A stretch of 64,000 nucleotides of DNA from JAJCYX01 sp965243825. Lineage in GTDB: Bacteria; Chloroflexota; Dehalococcoidia; Lucifugimonadales; Lucifugimonadaceae. A model generated the notes under the pieces. It was not told the DNA's origin, did not search any database, and worked only from the letters and a program-made list of their open reading frames with translations. The stretch lies in the NCBI GenBank assembly GCA_965243825.1, contig CBDEVT010000001.1, forward strand, positions 1,736,001 through 1,800,000. Reading direction: 5' to 3'. The stretch's first letter is position 1; every line of letters begins with the position of its first letter. Below, piece after piece: positions 57,403 through 64,000 of the stretch. The position numbers were made by a program, and so were the translations under genes.

Positions 57403-58443
57403 ATGAGCAGCGTAATCAACTCTGCCGAAGACTTCGTAACGATAGGCGAGAACATCCACACCACCCGGGTCGTCAAACTGGGTGGAGTGTTCCACGAAAC
57501 TCTCGTAGATGGCTCTGATGCAGTCAAGTATCGAAACGCAGATGGCGAACGACGTCTGATGAGGGTTCCGGACCATTTCAAAGAGTCTCAGCCGTATCAA
57601 CAGGGCCAGTTGAAACACTTCATGATCGCGGTGTGGAAAGGAATCAACGAAGAGGGTGAAGAAGCCGCGACCGGAATCGATTACATCGCTAAAGAGGTCC
57701 ACAGGCAGGTGAAAGCCAAAGCTTCCTACCTGGACCTGAACGTGGACGAATTTTCTTATCGCTTGAATGAGCAGTTGGACGCCATGAAGTGGCTCGTTGA
57801 GCGCGTGCAGAGCATATCGCCAATCCCGCCAAGCATTGATTCGTCTAAATCCGAGATTATTGAAGCCGGATTTGCTGCTTATGACGGTTCAGCTGGTCGA
57901 CCTATGCTCAACTCAGTCGCACTTGAACGAATTGAAGCTCTAGATCTTGTCCTCGAGCACGACGCAGCTGCCGTGGTTACGGCGGCCAAGGAAGATGGCA
58001 TGCCGGAAGACGAGCATCAACGATTGGAAAACGTCGGGCGTATCGTCGAAGCTGCACTCACAAAAGGCATCGAGAAAGATGACCTCTACGTGGATCCGCT
58101 CTTCTTCCCGATCTCTGTTTCGGGTGAATACGGTCCCCACGGTCTGAATGCGATCCGCATGATTCGCGAAGAGTTCGGAACTGAAATCCACATAACAGGT
58201 GGAATGAGCAACGTCTCGTTCGGGTTGCCTAAGCGAAAGCTTGTCAATGAAGTGTTTGTTCGGCTTGCGATTGACCATGGCGCAGATAGCGGCATCGTGG
58301 ACCCACTTCATCTCGACATAGACAAGATTCTGTCTCTCGATATGAACTCGAAACCCGTGCAAATAACCACCGAAATGTTGATGGGCAACGACGATTTCTG
58401 CATGAACTACATAACTGCCTTTAGATCGGGCGATCTCGACTAA
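57403..58443 (+). CDS. Pterin-binding methyltransferase, MtrH/AcsE-like
   Basis: 346 residues. The pterin-binding TIM barrel has YLDLNVDEFSYRLNEQLDAM, PPSIDSSKSEIIEAGF, GRPMLNSVALERIEALDLV, LYVDPLFFPI and ITGGMSNVSFGLPKRKLVNEVF, matching methyl-THF:corrinoid methyltransferases and dihydropteroate-synthase folds. The first 50 residues are unusual (ENIHTTRVVKLGG). It should move a methyl group between THF and a corrinoid. 105 nt after the MetF-MetV gene on the same strand. No corrinoid protein or acetyl-CoA synthase is in the window. ATG with AGGA upstream. Confidence 0.85.
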   Translation: MSSVINSAEDFVTIGENIHTTRVVKLGGVFHETLVDGSDAVKYRNADGERRLMRVPDHFKESQPYQQGQLKHFMIAVWKGINEEGEEAATGIDYIAKEVHRQVKAKASYLDLNVDEFSYRLNEQLDAMKWLVERVQSISPIPPSIDSSKSEIIEAGFAAYDGSAGRPMLNSVALERIEALDLVLEHDAAAVVTAAKEDGMPEDEHQRLENVGRIVEAALTKGIEKDDLYVDPLFFPISVSGEYGPHGLNAIRMIREEFGTEIHITGGMSNVSFGLPKRKLVNEVFVRLAIDHGADSGIVDPLHLDIDKILSLDMNSKPVQITTEMLMGNDDFCMNYITAFRSGDLD

Positions 58444-58676
58444 CTCACCGTTAACCGGTTCTGAACTGTCGGAAACACTGCTCGATGCCCTGCCAAAGGA
58501 CAAGGCCATTCCATTCTGACTCTCGTACAACTTGAACTTGCGGTATTGGTTGCTTTAGGGGTACTAGCCGTCAACCAGATGCGTGCAGGCTATGTGCCTA
58601 CAGGTAACTGTCCTCGGGAGTTACAATAGAAAGTTGAGTACGGGTTAGCAGCAACTGGGAAACCCGGTGCATCGAT
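58444..58676. other. Intergenic region upstream of yihY-like gene
   Basis: 233 bases. A frame ending at 58629 reads as a short hydrophobic stretch (LELAVLVALGVLAVNQMRAG) but has no usual start codon at the right place, so I do not call it a gene. The promoter of the next gene must lie here. Confidence 0.4.
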
Positions 58677-59714
58677 ATGGGAATCCTGCCTGACAGAACA
58701 CAGGCCATGTGGCTGATAGAAGGCCCTCTGTGGTTTCTGAAGTTCGTTGCCAGTAACTTCAACGAGTTCCTGGATAAGAACGGACCGTATATGTCCGCGG
58801 CCATCGCCTTCTATGCCTTCTTTGCCCTCTTCCCGCTTTCATTGGCTCTGATCACGATCTTTTCGTTCTTCCTTGGCATCGAAGGATTCGAAGAACGCCT
58901 GATTGAAGGCCTGGAAACTCAGATTCCGGTGCTTGGCGAGCAATCAGACACGTTTCTAACGGACTTCTTCGAGAGCTTACGGTCTGGTCGAGAGATCACC
59001 AGTGCAGTTGCCGTCCTGGGTCTGATCTTCGCCTCTAAAGCGGTGTTCAGCTCTATCCGCAAGAGCATGAATGCTATCTGGGGCATTACCAAGACGAGGC
59101 CGTTCCTCACAGAACAGGCGATGGACTTCCTACTTCTTGTGGGTGCCGCTCTACTGCTGATCATTTCTTTCTCGATCACGACGATATTCGGATACTTCGA
59201 AGACATCACCGCGATCGTCGCTCCGAATACACCTGTCTCAGCTGATGAGTTGTGGGCACAGATAGCCCGTTTGAGTCCACCAGTTCTGTCATTCTTCGTA
59301 TTTTTGATCCTCTACTGGTGGCTGCCGAATACAAAACTCCGCTTCAAAGAGGTGTTTCCAACCGCACTACTGGGTGCAGCTGCGTTCGAGATCTCCAAAG
59401 GTGTGTTCATTCTTTATTTGCAGAACGCGGCAGGTCTTGCAAACGGCGTCTACGGTGGTGTCAGTGCGATCATCGTCTTGATGGTGTTTGTATACGTTTC
59501 TGCGATCATCCTGCTGGTTGGCGCGCAAGTTACCTCTCGATGGGCGTTCTATCTCGCTACCAGAGAGCAACAGCGGCAGAACGAAAGGTTGTCGCTGAAC
59601 CTGGCGAGAATTCGTTCTACACCTTCGCTTCCTGGGTTGCCTCTGCCGATGCCAACGGGTGCATCTGATGAAGGAGACTGGGAAGACGCTGAAGGTCCGA
59701 CTTCGCGGATCTAG
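58677..59714 (+). CDS. YihY/virulence factor BrkB family membrane protein
   Basis: 345 residues with six transmembrane helices. The first conserved block is FLDKNGPYMSAAIAFYAFFALFPLSLALITI, then FASKAVFSSIRKSMNAIWGI near 120, the Trp-rich loop YWWLPNTKLRFKEVFPTALLGAAAFEISKGVF near 215-250, and NGVYGGVSAIIVLMVFVYVSAIILLVGAQ near 260. These are the signatures of the YihY/YfkH family, once named ribonuclease BN in error. Transport or envelope function not established. ATG at 58677. Confidence 0.92.
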   Translation: MGILPDRTQAMWLIEGPLWFLKFVASNFNEFLDKNGPYMSAAIAFYAFFALFPLSLALITIFSFFLGIEGFEERLIEGLETQIPVLGEQSDTFLTDFFESLRSGREITSAVAVLGLIFASKAVFSSIRKSMNAIWGITKTRPFLTEQAMDFLLLVGAALLLIISFSITTIFGYFEDITAIVAPNTPVSADELWAQIARLSPPVLSFFVFLILYWWLPNTKLRFKEVFPTALLGAAAFEISKGVFILYLQNAAGLANGVYGGVSAIIVLMVFVYVSAIILLVGAQVTSRWAFYLATREQQRQNERLSLNLARIRSTPSLPGLPLPMPTGASDEGDWEDAEGPTSRI

Positions 59715-59863
59715 TGTCCACTCGATCAGTCACGCTTCATAAATGCGAGGCTGCCCACACGGGTCACCGCATCCTTCCTGTCGTTCTTGAGTTGCAGATT
59801 CTGTGTAATTGAATCGAAGACCTTCGATCTAATACTCCTGCCATAGGAGAACGTGGGGCACTC

Positions 59864-61531
59864 TTGGCTGTTTCACCGACGCTTGACTCTGATCAACTTA
59901 AGATTGATACAGAGGCACACGTGCAGAACCACAGGCTAACCGGATACTGGATAGCCACACGGAGCCTCGTCCTCTTCTGGTTAGCCTTGAGTTTGTGGCA
60001 AATAGGTGCCTTTCCCATTACCGGAGCTACCGAAGCTATCGCCTTGTTATCAGGACTGCGGCTGGCGACGGTCGTCGACGATCCAGCTGCGATTGTCTCG
60101 CCTGTATTTCAGGAGCGCGGACCGCTTTCCTACCTTCCCACGGCGATCGGTGCTCACCTCTTCCCTGCAAATGAATTTGGCATGCGATTGCCCTATGCCC
60201 TGATGGGTGCAGCACAGATGCCATTGTTGATCGCTCTTGCTAGTAGAAGTCTTGGTAAGAACGCCAGCGTGTTCGCAGCAGCGATTCTGCTCGGAACCGG
60301 TCTGTTTGCTGTCAACAGGCTTGCATCGGGAACCAGTGTGTTCACGACTCTCGAACTGACAGGTGCACTTTTCTTGCTTCGATACGTGGAAAGCAAGGAG
60401 AGGCGATGGTTGATTTTCGCCTCACTCGTCTTTGGAGCAGCGACGCTTGTATTCGTTGCAGGTGTCGTACCGCTGTTCGTAGCCCTTGGAGTTGGTTGGT
60501 GGCTTAATCGCAATCTACGGGACCTGAGTGTTGCCGCTCTTAGTGGCCTGGGAATGGTCTCAGGATCGTTTTTGTTAGCCGCTGTCACAGCGAGTGTGTT
60601 CAATTCTCAGTCTGAGTTATCGGTTACCGGTAACCACATGGTTGGTGGGTTACTGGCTGACCTGCGGTTGACCGGCTTCCATTGGCGGAGCCTCTATGCA
60701 GGATGGTTTGTCTACGTCGGCGTACCTGCATTGTTGCTAACGCTGGTTGGAGTGGCCGAGGCGGTAGTTCACAGAAGTGCCCGTCGCCGTGAAATGGCGG
60801 TTCTGCTGATTCTTGCGGCCTCTATTACCGGTTCGGCAGTTGTTTGGTCGGAACAGGCCGTTCTCTTATTGCCAGCATCGCTGTTGGTGATCGCTTTGGC
60901 CGCATTCGGTTGGGCAAGACTTGTACAGGGACTCGAATCGGCAGCCGCCCGGACACTCGTTGCAATGGTCCTGGTCTCAGTGGGGTTGGCCGGGATCGTT
61001 TGGAACCAGGCTGTATTCAACCCGGAAACTGAATTCAATTCGAGTTTTGGATCGATCAGCGAATATGCGATTTCAATTGAGCCGAACGTAGCACGACCAC
61101 TTTTGGAAAGAGAGGGTATTCATGCCATCACACAGGTGCTTAGAGATGAGGCAAAACCGGGTGCGACTATCCTGACTCGTGACGAGGATTCGGCAGCGGT
61201 AATCGCTCTGTACTCAGCGCGTGATGTGACTCAGATTGACCTGGCAACACCCGACCTCAATAAACGATTGAACGGTGCCTATCTGGTGATTGAGGGCGAC
61301 GATGAGGCGTTCAACGCCGGGTTGAGCGGGACAGTTCGAGTGATCGAGAATCATCGAGTGTTTTCGGATGGTGAGGTTCTGTTCCAGCTACTTAAATTCG
61401 GTCACACCGGTGAAGAGTTCGAAACGCCGGTCTGGTGGCGGGCTGACATTGCAGCATCGAGGTTTGGTTCAGAGAATACTCGCTACACCGATTTCCTTCC
61501 CCTGACGGAGAAAACTGGCGAGTCCGGCTAG
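59864..61531 (+). CDS. Membrane glycosyltransferase-like protein (GT39/PMT type)
   Basis: 555 residues. About ten transmembrane helices span residues 25-380, followed by a soluble C-terminal domain. The early loop TGATEAIALLSGLRLATVVDDP, then GPLSYLPTAIGAHLFPANEFGMRLPYALMGA, has the E/D-x-R and P-x-x-x-R features of ArnT/PMT-2-like glycosyltransferases. A lipid-linked sugar donor and protein or lipid acceptor are inferred. TTG at 59864 is a weak start, 17 bases after GGAGA. Between a YihY-like protein and a lipoprotein, all on the plus strand. Confidence 0.75.
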   Translation: MAVSPTLDSDQLKIDTEAHVQNHRLTGYWIATRSLVLFWLALSLWQIGAFPITGATEAIALLSGLRLATVVDDPAAIVSPVFQERGPLSYLPTAIGAHLFPANEFGMRLPYALMGAAQMPLLIALASRSLGKNASVFAAAILLGTGLFAVNRLASGTSVFTTLELTGALFLLRYVESKERRWLIFASLVFGAATLVFVAGVVPLFVALGVGWWLNRNLRDLSVAALSGLGMVSGSFLLAAVTASVFNSQSELSVTGNHMVGGLLADLRLTGFHWRSLYAGWFVYVGVPALLLTLVGVAEAVVHRSARRREMAVLLILAASITGSAVVWSEQAVLLLPASLLVIALAAFGWARLVQGLESAAARTLVAMVLVSVGLAGIVWNQAVFNPETEFNSSFGSISEYAISIEPNVARPLLEREGIHAITQVLRDEAKPGATILTRDEDSAAVIALYSARDVTQIDLATPDLNKRLNGAYLVIEGDDEAFNAGLSGTVRVIENHRVFSDGEVLFQLLKFGHTGEEFETPVWWRADIAASRFGSENTRYTDFLPLTEKTGESG

Positions 61532-61631
61532 ATCCCGGTATTCGGATATCGATCCCTCGCACGTTGCTTGAGAGCGAGCCGACTCAATTGATTTCGTCGT
61601 AGAACCTCAAGAGAACATTCGAAGGGCCAGA

Positions 61632-62798
61632 ATGCTACAAGCAGTAACGCTGAGAAGCATTGTTATAACTGCTCTGCTGGGTGCTACCTTCTCGATTATG
61701 ACCGCCTGTGGAAGCGCGGCGGTCATTAATACTGACGAGATAACACCAAACCCTCCGCGAGCCTATTACCTGGAAGCAACCATCGAGGTCGCGGCAAGCG
61801 AACCGGAAAACGGCCCATCACTATTTCCTTCCGACGGTCCTGTACTGAGCACTCTGAAACTCTGGGCAGGCGATGGTGCCGAATTTAGACAGGAAATCGT
61901 TACGAAATCTCCGGCCTACTTATCCGGGCAGAACCTGTCTGTGTCCGATGGTAGCGAAACTTTCCAGTACGACTCCAACCTGAATCAGTACCGACGTTCA
62001 ACAGCCTTGCCGGGCGGAATGGCACCGATCAGTTTTTCTTCAGTGCTGATTGGTCCCATACCAGGCGGAACCCTTAACAACTGGACCGCTTCGCTGAAGC
62101 AAAGTACCCCTCGATTCGAAATACGACTAGTCCGCTCTGAAGATCTGCTGGGTAGGCGCGTTGGACTCTATGAGTTCAGTGACGTAGGTGCATTGCTAGA
62201 TGCTGAAGGCACCATAGCGACTGGCAGTACTGGTCGACTCTGGCTTGATCATGAAACTGGTTTCGTACTCAGGTATGAGTCCAGCCCTATCGGTCAATCG
62301 GTAGTTGCGGAAGTCACGAGACTGGATATTGAGCCAGATATCGGTCCCGAACTGTTCGTGTTTGATCCACCGGAAGGCGCAGAGCGGCTTGTGGACAATG
62401 ATCCGATTCCGATTCAAGGGTCTGATTCGCAGAGTACTTTGTTGGAAGTTGCCTTCGTGATGGATGATTTGCGACGCACATCCGGTTCCAGCTCAACTTC
62501 CAACGGACTGATTACTCAGAGTGAAGGCATCTGGGAGGGACTGAACGGACGCCAGTTAAGAATCAGGCAGTTTCTTCGCCCCAACGGGTTGCCAGCCGGG
62601 CTGGAAAGTGAGGAAGTGATGACTGCTCCTCACGCACCCGCACCTCACGCGAATCTCTACCACGTGACCAGATCTCCTGAGAGTGGGTTAACGTCTCTGG
62701 CCTGGCAGTTCGACGATGTCACCGTCATCATGGACGGCATCGGTATCGAACTGGACGAGCTACTTCAGATAGCAAACTCGATTCAACCCGCTAGCTAA
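61632..62798 (+). CDS. Lipoprotein, LolA/RseB-like fold possible
   Basis: 388 residues. The signal peptide ends SIMTAC (lipobox, Cys near 26), then two beta-rich units. The first has AYYLEATIEVAASE, LKLWAGDGAEFRQEIVT and VSDGSETFQYDSNLNQYRRS, resembling LolA/RseB-type carriers (outer-membrane lipoprotein sorting or sigma-regulator fold). The second part (from about 250) has WEGLNGRQLRIRQFLRPNGL and a C-terminal helix. Probably on the outer face of the membrane. Its function may be to bind a lipid or peptide; no partner sigma gene is adjacent. ATG at 61632. Confidence 0.7.
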   Translation: MLQAVTLRSIVITALLGATFSIMTACGSAAVINTDEITPNPPRAYYLEATIEVAASEPENGPSLFPSDGPVLSTLKLWAGDGAEFRQEIVTKSPAYLSGQNLSVSDGSETFQYDSNLNQYRRSTALPGGMAPISFSSVLIGPIPGGTLNNWTASLKQSTPRFEIRLVRSEDLLGRRVGLYEFSDVGALLDAEGTIATGSTGRLWLDHETGFVLRYESSPIGQSVVAEVTRLDIEPDIGPELFVFDPPEGAERLVDNDPIPIQGSDSQSTLLEVAFVMDDLRRTSGSSSTSNGLITQSEGIWEGLNGRQLRIRQFLRPNGLPAGLESEEVMTAPHAPAPHANLYHVTRSPESGLTSLAWQFDDVTVIMDGIGIELDELLQIANSIQPAS

Positions 62799-62813
62799 TT
62801 CCATGAATTCCAA

Positions 62814-63134
62814 TCAAGATTCCGTTCGCGCTCGGCTGTCTTCGAATAGGTACAGGTATATCGGAAGGGCAAGCGACACACCAACGGCAAAGCAGGGCAA
62901 AGGCCACCACCAACGATTGCCTATGCGGGCTCGTGTGGTCCAGATCAGGACTATCAACGCGGCTCCGGAAATCAGCACGTCCCACCACGCAAAACCTGAA
63001 ATTCGAGAGGCAGCGATTTCGTCGAAGAAGGCCGGGATATCCAGCCCGTTATCTGATAACCATCCGATCAGTTGCCAGTAGGGCAGCACAGTGCCTGCAA
63101 CCGCTATCAGCAGATAGACGTGCTTCAGTTGCAC
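62814..63134 (-). CDS. DUF2834 membrane protein
   Basis: 106 residues with three transmembrane helices (about 5-24, 48-66, 74-95). The sequence LLIAVAGTVLPYWQLIGWLSDNG, then DEIAASRISGFAWWDVLISGAALIV and a basic loop, is the DUF2834 pattern. Start GTG at 63134: the ileS stop TAG ends on this G (TAGTG), so translation is coupled to ileS. Function unknown. It converges with the lipoprotein gene (15-nt gap). Confidence 0.83.
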   Translation of the reverse strand: MQLKHVYLLIAVAGTVLPYWQLIGWLSDNGLDIPAFFDEIAASRISGFAWWDVLISGAALIVLIWTTRARIGNRWWWPLPCFAVGVSLALPIYLYLFEDSRARTES

Positions 63135-64000
63135 TAGTTCGCCTTTCTAAGTGAGATCGTGATCTCTTCTCCCTCTAGCTGGAAAGTCTCTGAACTACCG
63201 TTCTCAACGCCCCGTCCAAGTTCGAGCGAAGCCGCCAGTGTTTCTTGCGCCACGTATTCGGCGTGTGCATCGAGCGCAGTTCCGGTAACGGCCGAGGCTT
63301 CAATGCCGAGTTCGATTCGATCTGAGATCTCGAGCCCGCTTGACTTGCGCAGGTTCTGCACCATGTGGACCACTTCACGTGCCAGTCCCTCAGCGCGTAG
63401 TTCGGGTGTCACCTCGGTGCTAACGGCCGCGGTGTAACCAGCATCCGTCGCCACCGCATAGCCTTCCGCAGCGTGTCTTTCGATCAGCACCTCGTCAGGC
63501 TCAAGTCTGAACTCATCAAGGACGATCTGCTGGCCTGATTCTGCGAGCCGTGCTACTTCGGCTGCATCTGCTTGCGAAAGCAGGTTTCGGATGTCTCCAA
63601 GCTGCTTGCCGTACTTTGGTCCTAGACTGCGTAATTCAGGTTTGACTGTGAAGCTCAGAAGTCCTCCGGTGCCAGTTACGTCACGGATTCCCTTGACGTT
63701 CAACTCATCAGAAAGCTGCTGTTCGATAGTGGTCAGTGCTTCTCGTTCCCAATCGTGCCGAACTTCCACCAATAACTCCGCTAACGGCTGTCGGACCTTC
63801 AGCTTTGACTGTGCACGAGCGGAGCGACCCAAGGAAGCGAGCTTGATTGCAAGCTGAGTCTGTCTTGATAACTGTTCATCGATAAGAGAAGAATTCGATG
63901 TCGGCCAGTCTGCAAGATGAACTGAATCCGGCGCGCCTTCATCTACCTGCACGACCAGCTTCTGCCACAGTTCCTCAGTTACGAACGGGATGAACGGAGC
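63134..64000 (-). CDS. ileS: Isoleucyl-tRNA synthetase, C-terminal part (truncated by window)
   Basis: Only the last 288 codons are inside the window; the catalytic HIGH/KMSKS domains are beyond position 64000. The visible part starts APFIPFVTEELWQKLV (end of the anticodon-binding helical domain) and continues with ARAQSKLKVRQPLAEL, the signature of the eukaryote-like (type II) IleRS C-terminal region, then VKGIRDV, DEVLIERHAAEGYAVATDAG and EGLAREVVHMVQNLRKSSGLEISDRI. It charges tRNA-Ile. Stop TAG overlaps the GTG of the DUF2834 gene. No C-terminal zinc motif is seen in this part. Confidence 0.92.
   Translation of the reverse strand, partial: APFIPFVTEELWQKLVVQVDEGAPDSVHLADWPTSNSSLIDEQLSRQTQLAIKLASLGRSARAQSKLKVRQPLAELLVEVRHDWEREALTTIEQQLSDELNVKGIRDVTGTGGLLSFTVKPELRSLGPKYGKQLGDIRNLLSQADAAEVARLAESGQQIVLDEFRLEPDEVLIERHAAEGYAVATDAGYTAAVSTEVTPELRAEGLAREVVHMVQNLRKSSGLEISDRIELGIEASAVTGTALDAHAEYVAQETLAASLELGRGVENGSSETFQLEGEEITISLRKAN

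Noticed and set aside
58499..58629. Short hydrophobic peptide frame ahead of the yihY-like gene
   Set aside because: No ATG, GTG or TTG before the hydrophobic stretch, and it occupies the likely promoter.

Overview
The window looks like a chromosomal contig from an uncultured marine-type Chloroflexota, probably Dehalococcoidia / SAR202-like. This is inferred from gene content only: four enolase-superfamily (mandelate racemase/galactonate dehydratase-like) genes, Pro/Thr-rich linkers in three envelope proteins, actinobacteria/Chloroflexota-type families (DUF3090 plus SCO1664, EgtB/EgtD), a catabolic set (sulfatase, N-acyl-D-amino-acid deacylase, CocE-like hydrolase, neutral ceramidase-like protein) and a moderate G+C that I judged by eye. 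TTG and GTG starts are frequent. I see no rRNA operon, CRISPR array, insertion sequence, integrase or phage gene.

Layout. 1-4.5 kb (minus): a truncated peroxiredoxin-like gene with an in-frame UGA exactly at the peroxidatic cysteine position (FYRGQW-U-PYC) and a bacterial SECIS-like hairpin directly after it, so very probably a selenoprotein; then an NTF2-like membrane protein, leuS and a MOSC protein. 4.7-9.5 kb (plus): rny, ymdB, a PHP phosphoesterase, plsY and a zinc-ribbon membrane protein. 9.5-15 kb (minus): an epimerase, two tandem enolase-superfamily enzymes, an N-acyl-D-amino-acid deacylase and a cupin, with a divergent sulfatase to 16.6 kb. 17.2-18.5 kb is gene-poor and holds a frameshifted ORF remnant. 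18.5-21.5 kb: a secreted trypsin-like protease divergent from an ECF sigma/anti-sigma-like pair. 21.7 kb: tRNA-Gly(CCC). 22-27 kb: a Cys-rich membrane protein, two paralogous lipoproteins and a third enolase-superfamily gene. 27-34.4 kb (plus): an MBL-fold hydrolase whose Shine-Dalgarno lies in a hairpin, a CocE-like hydrolase, a PH-like membrane protein, a candidate structured RNA with its own promoter and terminator, a CDGSH protein, a degenerate M23-like lipoprotein and a ceramidase-like protein.

34.4-37 kb (minus): a YCII protein and cimA preceded by a T-box riboswitch with an AUC (Ile) specifier, which fits isoleucine synthesis through citramalate. 37-38.5 kb: the DUF3090/SCO1664 pair. 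38.5-41 kb: egtB-egtD for ergothioneine. 41-48 kb: a flavoprotein disulfide reductase, DUF427, and dgt-dnaG-rpoD in the order of the macromolecular-synthesis operon. 48-50 kb: a fourth enolase-superfamily enzyme and an Fpg/Nei glycosylase. 50.9-55.5 kb (minus): a potassium-uptake operon (TrkH, two full TrkA proteins, one half-TrkA, UspA) with pheA as its last gene. 55.7-58.4 kb: a MetF-MetV fusion beside an MtrH-like pterin-dependent methyltransferase. 58.7-62.8 kb: a YihY-family protein, a membrane glycosyltransferase-like protein and a lipoprotein. The window ends inside ileS (minus), coupled to a DUF2834 protein.

Most interesting: the selenoprotein and its hairpin, the Ile T-box, the unclassified RNA near 30.8-31.0 kb, the occluded ribosome-binding site at 27.4 kb, and the MetF-MetV/MtrH and potassium/pheA gene associations. 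All functional assignments come from reading translated motifs; no database search was run.
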